62,208 nt of DNA from Oscillospiraceae bacterium (GTDB taxonomy: Bacteria > Bacillota > Clostridia > Oscillospirales > CAG-272), in NCBI GenBank assembly GCA_015064805.1, contig SVRN01000010.1, forward strand, positions 1-62,208, read 5' to 3'. The position numbers and the translations under genes are program-made. The notes beneath the pieces are model-generated. The model saw only the letters and a list, made by a program, of their open reading frames with translations, was not told where the DNA came from and made no database searches. Each line of letters begins with the position of its first letter. Position 1 is the first letter of the stretch. Positions 50,576 through 61,700 of the stretch are shown one piece after another.

Positions 50576-52042
50576 TCACACCGTCTCGCGCGAAAGCGAG
50601 TCGGTGATCATCTCATCCTCGCCGACGGGCACGCCCGTCATGGTACCTGCCGAGCATTTGACGCCGCAGGCGATCAGCCAGTTGAGAATTTCGGGGGTAT
50701 CGGCGCCACCGCCCAGCACGACAAAGCCTTGCTCGCGCATTTTGGCGATGGTATTGGCCGTTTCAGCGTTCAAATACAGATCGGGAGCCAAACGAACGTG
50801 GGCAAAGCCAAGCTCAAGCAGCTGCTCGGGCGTCAGTGCGTCGTCAGGGTGATAGCCGTCCAGCACCAAGCGGATACCGTTGCGCAGATATCTGCGAATG
50901 ATCTCCAGATTGGTTTTGCTGCAAGTGCGGACGATCTCCTCGGGAATGGTCAGCAGCAAGCGATCCTTTTGTACGGGCTGATGCTCGAACAAAAGATTGA
51001 ACTTTTGCAGCTGCGTTCCCGCCAGATAGAAATCGGGCAGAATATTCAGCACGATGGCGTCCAGATCCAATTTGCAGTTGTCGATGCGAACGAGCGCATC
51101 GGTTGCCTCGTACAAAAGATACCACGAAATCTCCTCGACCAGGTCGGTCTTGCGGAACAGCTCCTGCAGATCCGCCGCCGTTTCGGTTTCATCGGGTTGA
51201 TTGGCAACACCGCCAAACCAGGGGGTTGCTTCGTACATCAGTACGCTTCCCGTGCTGTCCGACACCATGGGACGATACTTCAGACCCATGACGCGATCGG
51301 GGCGCTTCTCGACGAGCGAGATCGTTTTGGGAATGGTTCTTGTATACGAGATATATTTATTATAGACCGCGCGGCAGTTTTCACGGCATGCCTTGAGCAC
51401 GTCAATGAGCGCCGGCGACCACGCGCTGCCGCTTTGTGCGATCAGCGTGTCGTATGCGATATCAAACGGGGTTTCGGATTTTGTTTCGGAAGCAAGTCGA
51501 TCCAATTCCTTGGCAAGACCAACGATCTGGGCGATGGGGCTGATGTCAGTTCCCTTTCTGCCCTCGGGATAACCGCTACCGTCAAAGCGTTCCATATGCT
51601 GCTCGCAGGATTCGCGGAGCATCAAAAACGGAATATTGCGTGTGGGAAGCTCGATCAGCTCGCCCTTGCGCTTTTCCTTGGCACGAACGTTCTTTTCCTG
51701 AAGGCTTGCGACCAGGAGTCTACCGTCCGTCGTGTACTTTTGGTAAACCGCGATCTCCTCCTCGGTAAAGTCTCTTTGCCAAAGCTGATACTCAGGCGGC
51801 ACCAATGCTTTTCCAAGCTGATGGTACATACCGCACTTGTAGGCAAGGTCAGCATACTGACCACGCATTCTCTCTTCTCCGTCCTTGGTGTTCATGCCAA
51901 AACGGAGATGGCATGCCTGCACAAACAGAGCCTGCGTATACGCCGCAACCCTGACGGATTGCTGACGAAGTAGCGGTGTCAATCCTCGGAACGCTTCGTC
52001 CCAGGAGTCATATTCCTTTCTTTTCCAGTTCTGTTCTTTCAC
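50576..52042 (-). CDS. Degenerate HD-GYP/EAL two-domain protein, probable cyclic di-GMP sensor
   Basis: 488 aa, GTG start with GAGG upstream, cytoplasmic. Residues 1-200 follow an HD-GYP layout, but the HD pair reads YHQLGK (73-78) and the second motif reads HMERFDGSGYPEG (149-161), so metal ligands are partly lost. Residues 260-488 follow an EAL layout: YEATPWF for EALxRW, LTIPEEIV for the LxLTExx strand, VLDGYHPDD for DDFGTG, and GGGADTPEIL for EGVET. The EAL Glu remains, but the double Asp, a Lys and the EGVE Glu are lost. So it should bind rather than degrade a cyclic dinucleotide. Placement in this operon suggests control of surface-structure export. Confidence 0.8.
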   Translation of the reverse strand: MKEQNWKRKEYDSWDEAFRGLTPLLRQQSVRVAAYTQALFVQACHLRFGMNTKDGEERMRGQYADLAYKCGMYHQLGKALVPPEYQLWQRDFTEEEIAVYQKYTTDGRLLVASLQEKNVRAKEKRKGELIELPTRNIPFLMLRESCEQHMERFDGSGYPEGRKGTDISPIAQIVGLAKELDRLASETKSETPFDIAYDTLIAQSGSAWSPALIDVLKACRENCRAVYNKYISYTRTIPKTISLVEKRPDRVMGLKYRPMVSDSTGSVLMYEATPWFGGVANQPDETETAADLQELFRKTDLVEEISWYLLYEATDALVRIDNCKLDLDAIVLNILPDFYLAGTQLQKFNLLFEHQPVQKDRLLLTIPEEIVRTCSKTNLEIIRRYLRNGIRLVLDGYHPDDALTPEQLLELGFAHVRLAPDLYLNAETANTIAKMREQGFVVLGGGADTPEILNWLIACGVKCSAGTMTGVPVGEDEMITDSLSRETV

Positions 52043-52088
52043 GGCATTTTTTCCTCATATTTCCTCATTAGGTTCTTTATAGCCCTTT

Positions 52089-52121
52089 ACCCGGCCGAAT
52101 TTGTTAAAAATTTGGCCGGGT
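52089..52121 (-). other. Intercistronic hairpin after the FIVAR gene
   Basis: Minus strand arms ACCCGGCC and GGCCGGGT, extended by AAATTT/AAATT inside. It is followed by AAAGGGC, not by T, so it is probably a stability or processing element rather than a terminator. Confidence 0.6.
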
Positions 52122-52146
52122 GCAATAGGGTTATATTCAATTAAGA

Positions 52147-55100
52147 TTATTCTTTATCGTCAGTTTCTGCATCGTCGTCAATGTCATATTCTACCAAAGG
52201 AGTCTCGTCGCCTTCCTTCTTCTTCTTGAGAACGAAGTAAGTAACGACCAGTGCAACAGCGGCAACGTTGATGGCAACGCTGACCCACATCAGGATGATC
52301 CAGACGGTGTGAGCACCCTTGTTGCAGTAAGGATCGGTGGGCTCAACGGGAACCTCAACCTTTACCTCAACCTGCTCAACCTTTTCCAGCTTTTCAACCT
52401 CAGCCTCGATCTCTGCCAGCTTAGCAGCCAGATCGGCAACACACTGATCAACAGCTGCCTGGTCACCGGTGAGCATCAGCTCTTGAGCCTTAACGAGCAG
52501 ATCGTGCATCTCGTTCCAGATGCCCGAGATCTCCTTGTTGCCTGCATGCGTATTAACCGCATTCAGAGCATCCTGCAGTGCGGAGAAGTCCATCTTGACC
52601 AGACCGGCCATAGCATCCTTCAACGCCTTTGCAGCATTGTCGATAGCAGCCTGATCGGTACCGGCCTTCGCCTCTTCAGCAGCCTCCAGCGCAGCGGCAA
52701 CAGCTGCCCAAGTAGCAGCGGTGTAATCCTTCTGTGCCAGACCCTGTGCGATCTGCAGCTGGTTATCCAGCTCAGTGGTGTTCATCGTGGGAGCAACCTT
52801 CACCAGAGATGCGATTGCATCCTTCAGTGCGTAAGCGGCAACGTCAGCCTCGGACTGCGTCTTAGCCTTGTTGACCAGAGCCTTTGCAGCGTTCAGTGCG
52901 GACTGAACCTCCTGCCAGGTAGCGGCAGTGTAATCAGCCTGCTTCAGACCGTTTGCAACTGCGATCTGTGCATTCAGCTCAGCATAATCGATAGCAACGG
53001 GCTTCAGGGTTGCAGCCTTTGCGGCGTTGTAAGCAGCAACGACAGCGTCAACCTGGGACTGCGAAGCAGCCTTGCCGTTAATAGCCTTTGCGGCCTCAAC
53101 GACAGCCTGGATGGAAGCCCAAGCGTCTGCGCTATAGTTGTTCTTGTCCAGCTTACCGAAATCGTTAATTGCATTCTGCAATGCGGTGTAATTGATGGTC
53201 GTCGGCTTCTTCAGCGCGTTCTTTGCCGCGTTGAGGGCGCTCAGAGCATCGGTGATTTCCTGCTGAGTAGCGGCATTGCCGTTGACTGCCTCAGCAGCAC
53301 CCAGAGCCTTCATCAGATCTGCCCAAGTTTCAGCCGTGTAATCAGCAGCCTTCAGAGCCTTAACCGCATTGATAGCGGTATTCAGATCTGCGTAGTTGAG
53401 TACGGGAGCAGCGGGCTTTTCCTTCAGCGCCTTGGTGGCAGCCTTCAGAGCCTCGCAAGCAGCGTCGATCTCGTCCTGCGTTGCAGCCATGCCGTTAACA
53501 GCCTCAGCTGCACCCAGTGCCTTCATCAGCTCTGCCCAGGTCTCTGCGGTGTACTTGGTCTCATCCAGCTTGCGAGCAGCCTTGATAGCTTCGTACAGAG
53601 CATCGTAATCGGGCGTGGGAGCTTCGGGAGCCAGCTTCAGGCCCTTGATCGCAGCCTTCAGAGCAGCGGTTGCGGCATCAACTTCATCCTGAGATGCAGC
53701 CTTGCCAACAAGTGCTTCTGCAGCACCGAGTGCCTTCATGAGCTCTGCCCAAGACTCTGCGGTGTAATCGGTAGCAACCAGTGCAGCAGTAGAATCGATT
53801 GCTGCATTGAGTGCGTCATAATTAAAGGTAGGAGCAACCTTGACCAAAGCGGCCTGTGCCTTAACCAGAGCATCCAGAGCGGCAGTGATCTGTGCTTCAT
53901 CGGTTGCCTTATCAACGATTGCGTCAGCAGCGCTGATAGCAGCTTGGAATGCGTTCCAAGAGGAAGCGGTGTAATTGTCGTCTGCAATTGCCTTAGCGGC
54001 GGCGATCGCAGTCTTCAGCTCCTCGTAATCGAAAGGATTTACGGGAGGCTGTACACCTGCGGGCTCAACCAAAGCGTCGATAGCGGCCAGAATTGCGATT
54101 TCCTCGCTATCAGCCTGCTCCTGCGTGCATACGTCGAGCAGAGTCTTACCTGCCGCGATTGCCGTCTGCAGTGCGTTCCAGGATTCCTCGGTGTAGCCGG
54201 TGTTCTTGATTGCTTCGCCCTTAGCGATAGCGGCCTTCAAGCCGGAAACGTTAACAAGAGCGTCAATTGCGGCCTGAACGTCGGCGCAAGCTGCGGCGAC
54301 CTGTGCCTGCGTACCGTTGTTCAGTACGCTTGCCGTCTTGGCGATCGTTGCGATCAGATTAGCCCAAGAAGAAGTCGTATAATCGTCTTCAACAAGTGCG
54401 CCGGCCTCAGCGATCAGCTCGTTCAGATCAGTCACGTCAACCAGTGCGGCGACTGCGGCCTTCAGTGCATCAGTTGCGGCATCAATCTCATCCTGCGTCT
54501 TGGCGTTGTTGACCAAGCTCTTTGCAGTTGCCAGAACGTTCTGCATATTTGCAAACGAAGCGGCGGTGTAGTCCGTCTGTACCAGGGCCTCAGCCTTTTC
54601 GATCTCTACGTTCAATTCAGAGTAATCCAGAATCTTCTGAAGGGCATCGAGTGCTTTTTCGAGAAGCTCAACCATATTGTTGATCTGGGCCTGGTTCAAT
54701 GCATTGCCGATCAAAGCCTTAGCAGCATTGGTTGCGCTCTGCAGCGCGTTCCAGGAATCGGATGTGTAGATGCTACCATCCAATTTCCCGATGTAAGAAA
54801 TATAGGCCTTCAGTACACTGTAGTTGAGAGAGTCTGCGGGAGTAGTCAACGCGCCCATAGCAGCGATCAGAGCCGCAGCCATGTCGTCGATCTGCTTCTG
54901 CGTCGTTGCGTTGTCAACCAAAGCCTTAGCCTGGGCGAGGACAATCTGCATATCATCCCAAGAATCCGGGAGATAGTCAGCTTCCTTGAGGTTCTCTGCT
55001 TCAGCAATTGCAGCATTCAGCGCGGTGTAGTTCAGCTTGATCAGAGCATCAACAGCCTTGTTCAAAGCAACGGTAGCCGCATCGACCTCGGTCTGATAAA

Positions 55101-55680
55101 CGGTGTTATTCACCAGTGCCTTGGCATCCGCAAGAGCAATCAGCATTGCATCCCACTTGCCATCGCCCTGCTGATAGTCCTTTGGATTCAGGCCTTCAGC
55201 TCTTGCGATAGCAGCATTCAAAGCAGTGTAATCCACCTCAACCTTCAGCTCGATGGTCACGATGTGAGTCTTGCTCGTTTCAGTGGGAACGCTCTTCGTG
55301 GTATAGTTATAATTAATGATGATTTTTGCGGTGCTGCCATTCTTAGCAACATCGTCGGTAAGAGTTACCTTGAACGTCAAAACGATCGTTTTAGCATTCT
55401 TACCATCCGTGTGGTAGATGAACCTACCCTTTGCAGGGTTCGTTCCGCCCCACTCAGTGGGATAGTCTACCTGGAAGTCTTTAACAATACCGTTGTCAAC
55501 CAATTCAAACGTACCGTCAAGCGAAAGAATATCTTTAAACTCAACGGGAACGATGACAGTCTCCGAGGCGTTGCCCTCCGACTCCGAAGAGTCGGGGAGC
55601 AATGCAAACGCGGGAATCATCATGCCAAGCGTCATGGTCAACGCCAGCAAAATACTGATAATCTTTTTCGTAATCTTCAT
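52147..55680 (-). CDS. Membrane-anchored FIVAR stalk protein with a cohesin-like N-terminal domain
   Basis: 1177 aa. Signal peptide 1-26. Residues about 40-150 look like a cohesin: ETVIVPVEFKDILSLDGTFEL opens like a cohesin strand 1, followed by GRFIYHTDG and IVLTFKVTLTDDVAKNGS, the usual FKV..G.S ending. Then come about fourteen FIVAR repeats (YTALNAAIAEAENLKEADY, YTAETWADLMKALGAAEAV types) that form a long helical stalk of about 900 residues, then a coiled linker, one transmembrane helix and the cytosolic tail PLVEYDIDDDAETDDKE. GGGAGG lies before the ATG; 24 bases separate it from the dockerin gene. The cohesin call is from eye comparison only. Confidence 0.85.
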   Translation of the reverse strand: MKITKKIISILLALTMTLGMMIPAFALLPDSSESEGNASETVIVPVEFKDILSLDGTFELVDNGIVKDFQVDYPTEWGGTNPAKGRFIYHTDGKNAKTIVLTFKVTLTDDVAKNGSTAKIIINYNYTTKSVPTETSKTHIVTIELKVEVDYTALNAAIARAEGLNPKDYQQGDGKWDAMLIALADAKALVNNTVYQTEVDAATVALNKAVDALIKLNYTALNAAIAEAENLKEADYLPDSWDDMQIVLAQAKALVDNATTQKQIDDMAAALIAAMGALTTPADSLNYSVLKAYISYIGKLDGSIYTSDSWNALQSATNAAKALIGNALNQAQINNMVELLEKALDALQKILDYSELNVEIEKAEALVQTDYTAASFANMQNVLATAKSLVNNAKTQDEIDAATDALKAAVAALVDVTDLNELIAEAGALVEDDYTTSSWANLIATIAKTASVLNNGTQAQVAAACADVQAAIDALVNVSGLKAAIAKGEAIKNTGYTEESWNALQTAIAAGKTLLDVCTQEQADSEEIAILAAIDALVEPAGVQPPVNPFDYEELKTAIAAAKAIADDNYTASSWNAFQAAISAADAIVDKATDEAQITAALDALVKAQAALVKVAPTFNYDALNAAIDSTAALVATDYTAESWAELMKALGAAEALVGKAASQDEVDAATAALKAAIKGLKLAPEAPTPDYDALYEAIKAARKLDETKYTAETWAELMKALGAAEAVNGMAATQDEIDAACEALKAATKALKEKPAAPVLNYADLNTAINAVKALKAADYTAETWADLMKALGAAEAVNGNAATQQEITDALSALNAAKNALKKPTTINYTALQNAINDFGKLDKNNYSADAWASIQAVVEAAKAINGKAASQSQVDAVVAAYNAAKAATLKPVAIDYAELNAQIAVANGLKQADYTAATWQEVQSALNAAKALVNKAKTQSEADVAAYALKDAIASLVKVAPTMNTTELDNQLQIAQGLAQKDYTAATWAAVAAALEAAEEAKAGTDQAAIDNAAKALKDAMAGLVKMDFSALQDALNAVNTHAGNKEISGIWNEMHDLLVKAQELMLTGDQAAVDQCVADLAAKLAEIEAEVEKLEKVEQVEVKVEVPVEPTDPYCNKGAHTVWIILMWVSVAINVAAVALVVTYFVLKKKKEGDETPLVEYDIDDDAETDDKE

Positions 55681-55704
55681 TATTTATCACAGCCTCCCTT
55701 ATTC

Positions 55705-58700
55705 TCACAGCGAGGATTCATATTCGTCCCAGTACAGGAACTTGTTGACGATCAGCGTAGCGTCAGCTGCGTTGACAGAACCGTTACCGTTCATGTCAGC
55801 TGCCAGCTTCTGAGCCTCGGTCAAAGGAGTATCGTACAGGTAGGTATTAACGATAGCAGTTGCGTCAGCGGCCGATGCCTTACCGTCGCCGTTCACGTCA
55901 CCCAGAATGATGATCGTGTATTCGATGACTGCCGTACCGGTCGAGCTGGACGCGGTAGCAACTACCTTTGCGCCGGTGTAAACCAGACCGTTTGCGTTTT
56001 CTTCGATCTCGATGGTAAGAGTATCGTAACGCAGAGCCGTGAAGTTCATCAGGCTCTCAAGAACTGCAGCCTTGATACCGTCGCTGTGAGCATCGATGAT
56101 GATGTTCTTGTTCGTGGTATCAACCTTAACGTCTGCAATATTCTCATCTGCATCAACCGAAGGAATACCGGTTCCCTCTACAAATTCGGGAGCCTCTTCG
56201 TCGTTGAACAGCTCAATCGAGATCAAAAGATCGGTAATCTTGGTGTTCAGTACGATGCCGTAACCCTTGAACAGCTCGCGTGCAAAGGTCTTATCCATGT
56301 TTTCTCTGGAGATACCGTAGCCGATATCGGACTTGTAGAAGCTACCCAGCGTGCGACTGCCACCGGTGTAATCGGTGCGGCGCAGAGCAGCTGCGATGAT
56401 CTTTGCGTAGTTGTCAAAGACGTTTTCAAGTTTCGTCAGCTCTTCGGCAACCGTTGCGTCAAGGCCAAGGCCTGCAACCATATCCTCAAAGCTGTCACCG
56501 GGCTTCAGGTTCTTAACAGCGGTTACAACCTGTGCGGTGGTAAGTGCGTTGAACGCATTCTTCAGATCAGCGATCTTGCCGGTTGCGTAGTAGGTCTTGA
56601 TTGCGTTGATCAGCTTGGTCTGTGCAGGACCGGAAATACCGTCTGCTGCCAGAATGCTGAAGACGACAGCGTAGCTGTGGTCGCCGGACAGGTCAACGAC
56701 TACGTTAGCCGATGCACTCCAATCCAGAGTTACGTCCTTATTGGTAGCGTCGATCGTCTGATCCATATCAACCTTGATGTTGACGTCCGTGGTGTCATCC
56801 AGAATACCCATCATATCAGCCAGCTGCTTCTTATCAGCATCCGAGCCGGTGATGGTTACGAACAGCTTTCTGTTCTGATCCTCGCCCGAGGTGATACTGG
56901 GCGTCAGGTAGTCGCCTGCGGTGATGTGCTCCAGAACGACATTCCAGGAAGCAGTAACCATATCGTAAGCGATGATGGGCTGATCGTTGAGAATTGCGTT
57001 CTTCAGATTGCCGAAGTCAGTCAGATCAGCAACCAGAGTGTTGATCAGCGCGGCAAGATCCTTGCTGCTGACCATGTTACCGGCCTGATCAACCAGTGCG
57101 GAGAGTCTGTCCTCGCCGGTGTAGATACCAACGAAGTCGCTCAGCTTGATATCGTAAACCTTGGAGCCTGCGATTTCCAGCTTGTTGGTGGTGTAGCCGT
57201 TGAACAGCATATCGAATGCCAGGTCAATCAGCATGGTCTTAACGCCGGGAACAGCGTCAACGTTTGCCGTCAGGGCGCCTGCATCAAGCTCGATGGTCAG
57301 ATCGCCGTTCAGATCCTTCGTAAAGGTATAGAACTCGTTGGAAACGACGCCTGCTGTCTGTGCGTAGCCGCTCTTGAGGAAGCCGGTTACGTCAGTTGCG
57401 TATTCACCGCCCGTAATGGTTACGTTACCCGTGATCGTACCGGTAACGCCGCCAACCTTAGCACCGATCGAGCTGTCAACAATCGTCAGATTGCCGTTGG
57501 ACTTGATGTTGCCGTTTACGGTGAAGCCGTTCAGGTTCAGGACAGTAGTATTATTAAATGTAAGATTTCCATCGATGTCGCTCGTCAAAACGATGACGGA
57601 AGCGCCGGAGAGGTTGTTCAGCTTGGCTGCCAGATTGGTGGTCAGACCCAGCTTGTTGGTGACGCCGGAAGCTCTGAGATCGAAGTACATAGCCTCGAAA
57701 TCCTTGCCAAGGTTGGTCAGGGATGCCTTAGCCGTGATCTGAATACCGGTGTCATATTCTTTGATCATCTTGGCCAGATCGCCAACGTCCAGCTTGTCGA
57801 ACAGTTGCTGGATGGGCATCTTGCGCGTAATTTCTCCCGAGGTCTTATCGTACTCAAACTCAACGCCTGCGTACTTCTCGGAGATCATGTTGAAGAACTT
57901 ATCATAGCCATTCAGGTCAACGTTGTATCCGAACAGCTTCATCGTATTGGTGAGAGTCTGTACGGTAACGTCGCCATCGAATACAGGATTGAAGAAATCC
58001 TTGATGAAGCCGACGGCAATCTGTGCATTGACAGAGTTGATATCCTCGATGGAGATGTTATCGGTCACCAGCAGAGCTGCCAGATATGCTTCGTATGCCT
58101 TCTGAGGCATGGTCAGCGTCAGGTTTGCCTTGCCGTCTGTACAGTTGAAGCCCATGTAGCCGCTAAGCTGCTCCTCGAACAGGTTTCTTGCCTGTACCAT
58201 TTCCTCGGATGCGCTGCCCAGCGTGATATAGAAGGGATAGCTTGCTGCGTTTGCAGCAACGTCGCCAAGCTGCAACGTCGTGCCGATCAGCTTGCCGCCC
58301 AGCGCGGTCATCGGTGCGTTAGATACAACGTTACCTGCAAGGGTCATGTTGTTGATCTTACCGTTGGCGTTCATAGCCTCAATCAGCGTCGAGGTACCGA
58401 AGCCACTGCCCATGATCGCGTCAACCGCGGACTGCAGCGAAATTTCAAGTGCGTTTTCAGCGTTGAAGTAGATCAGGCCACGATCGTTCATACCAACGTA
58501 GGCGTAGTCAGACATCGTCAGCGCCATGACGGTATTCATCAATGCAGAGGACATTGCCTCGGGATTGGCTGCATCCAGCTTCATTACGATCGTGTATGCC
58601 GAGCCATTTTCAACCAGCGCAAACTTAATTGCGCCGTTCGTGATAGAGTCATTCAACTCATTGACAAAGTCAATCAGCGTTTCGCGGCCGGTGTCGATCT

Positions 58701-61700
58701 CCTCGCGGGTGATCTCTACCGAGCCACCAAGGACCGCCAGCAGCTCTGCATCAGTAAAGGTGTAGGTGCCGCCCTTGGAGATCATCTTGTTGCCAAGATA
58801 GTATTCGTAGCGAATCGTGCTTGCAGGGGAAGGATTCAGCGTGATCTTGTTGTTGAGGACAGATACGATCTGCTGTCCTGCCATGCCTTCAACGACGACA
58901 GTGCCCGTCTTGGGAGTCCAGGTGAAGGAGTAGGAGCTTGCAAACTCTTGCGCCTCCTTACCAACGAAAGCTTCCCAAATTGCTACATTATAATTGTCAG
59001 TGTAGTACGCTTCGGACACGCCCAGTGCGTCGATCTTCTCTTGTACCTGAGCGATGATCGCCTCAATATCCTTAGGAGCCAGAACGTGGTCCTTGGGGAA
59101 GACGATAGCGTCCGTCGTCAGAGGCTTCTGACCTGCGATGTTAACGGAAACCTTGAAAGAAATCGTGCCTGCGGACAGCAGCTGAATGGGGGTTGCGTCC
59201 ATATACAAACCGTTGTAGGAAGGAACACCAACGCTGGAGCCGGAGGTCAGATAAGCAACCAGTGCGTCCAGCTTGTCGCTGTTGGCGTCAATTGCGGCAT
59301 TGGGAGCAGTCAAATCAGCCTTAATATCGGTCATCTTGTCTCTCAAGCCGGTGATCTTAGTAGCATACTCAGACTTGCCGATTTCCGTGCACAGCTGAAC
59401 GAGAACCGCCTGCTTATCAGCATCAGCCAGCATCTGATCCAGATATCCGCTGAGCTTGTTGATCTCGCTAAGAACCATTGCGCTGTTAGCGTAATAATAT
59501 GCCAGACCACCGTCGTTTACGTCGCTATACTGAGTGATGATAGTATTCAGCTTAAACTGATTACCGTCGAAACATCCGTCTTGAATTTCGCCGAGAATCT
59601 GCGCGAAGAAATCCTTGTTTTCCTGCGAAACATTTTCGTTGCTGTTAATCGCACCCATCAAGCCGCCCAGCATCGACTTATTCACCGCAGACAAGTCTTT
59701 GCCGTAGAGTGCAAGACGATCCAAAACGCTCTTCTGTGCCTTTGCTTCAGCGATCAGCTTTGCAGGCAGGCCGATCAGCGAGGTAACCTCCGAAGCATCA
59801 AACGCTCCGCTCAGAACCAAGCGATACGTAACCTCTACGCTGTCGTAGTACATAGGCAACGTAGCCGTCGTTGCGCCTTCAAACAGTTCAGTAGTTCTAC
59901 CGCCATATACGATGGTGTAGGAGTAAGGCTGCCAGATCAGGCCCTTGTAGTTGGATTCGAAAGGAAGGGCCGTTAAGGTATCATCAGAAATGGACACCAC
60001 GCCGTCGCCTTCGCCGGGATGACGAGCGTTGATTACCGTCTTTCCGGAGAGCACGGCATCAGAGGTCAGAATGCCGATTGCCGTCGTATTACCGGCGAAA
60101 TAGTTGTTTGCAACGATCTCGGCCAGCGTAATAACCTCGTATGCCTTACCCGCCTCACGGGAAACCGTGGTGTTACCGACAATGGTTACCACTGCACCTT
60201 GTGCACGATCCGTGCCATTGACCTTGTAGTCATAAGCCTGCTCAGGATCGGCGTGAGGAACCAGCAACAGCTTGTAGCCGTAAGGAACAACGATGTCGGT
60301 ATCATAAGCAAAATCTATCGTATAATTATTAGGAGTGATGGTAATAACGTATTCCGTATCCGCCGTCAATTCCGCAGGAAGAGCACCCTTGGTTACCGTG
60401 AAATGTTCTGCAACGTAGCCATATGTGCTCATGGCAGCAACGGCTTCGTTTACGTAACCCGCCAAGGCAGCTGTGATCTCAGCGGCAGTCGTACCCTTTG
60501 CAAAGGGCTGTACCATGGGATCAGAGATCTTGGTATCAACAAGATTCAAGGTACCGTCGGAGGTCTTCAGCACAACCTTTACGGTAACGTTGTACGCGTT
60601 CATGTTGTAAGTTACCGTCGTGGTGTCCAGCAGCAAGGAAGCCTTGATGCCCGATGCCAGAGTTGCACCCATAGCCTCGGACAGGTCAATGGCGTTCACC
60701 AGTTCATCCAGCTTGACGTAATTCACGCCGGAATCCTTAACCAAATCGGGAGTCAGCACCTTCCAAGAATCAGCGAGTACGGCTTCCGTTTCGGAAATCC
60801 ATGCATCCATGAGATTTCTGAGCATGAGAAGTTGACTGTATCTGGTCACGTCGTATTGCTTCAACAGTTCCAGCACAAAGCCGTCATCTTTTTTATCCTT
60901 GAAGAGCTTATCTGCACGAATCGTCTTGATGTAATCGAGTGTTTTCGCGAGCTCAGCCTTTAATTCTGCTCCGTTCTCAACCAAATATTGAACCTGGGAG
61001 CCGAGAGCATAGGCGTCCAACATAAGCTTCAGATTCAGTTCGCCGCCATTGGCCTTCATCTGATCATCCAAAGCATAGATTGCGTCCTTCGCGGGCTCTC
61101 CATCGAAGGTTACCGAACCTTGAAACTGACCCATGCTAAACTTATAGCCATCAGCTAACTCAACCAGCGAGGGCATCGCCAAGACGATCAGGCTCATATT
61201 GGAGTCATACGCAGAAGTTACCGACTCCATATTTACCAGACCCTGCTTCAGCCAAGCAGGCGTATTGAGCAGCTTGGACTGCAGGTCCTTGTCGATCGCA
61301 ATCGTCGCCTCATACTTTACTTTAACGGAAAATGCGTTGCCGGCAAAGGTGTACGTACCAACACCGTTCGTCAATGCAACATTTTCCTTGACCTCGTTAC
61401 CAACAAAGATCTGCGCCGAAACGGGCTTCCAGTCGCCCTGAGTCTTGGCTGTGATCTTCTTGGCATCAATGTCAACCGAGATCAAATCATCTTCGTTTCC
61501 GGGAGCCGTGTAGAAATGAACCTCCTCCACCAGGAAACCCGAAGTCAAAAGAGCCTTCTCGGCCGCAGTCAAGCCATCGTAGTTTTCGGCTACGATCTGA
61601 CCGTCACCCTTTTCTTCGTTCTGTCCTGCTTCAACAGCAGAGACGTTCAGGAACAGGCCGAGATTCATCACCGACAGCAGCATTGCCACGACGAGGATCA

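Noticed and set aside
52309-59976. A plus-strand open frame of 2555 codons across the FIVAR and dockerin genes
   Set aside because: It is in exact codon register with both minus-strand genes, so it stays open only because those genes hardly use the codons TTA, CTA and TCA. Its translation has no ribosome binding site, motif or sensible composition, while the minus-strand products have signal peptides, FIVAR repeats and a dockerin.
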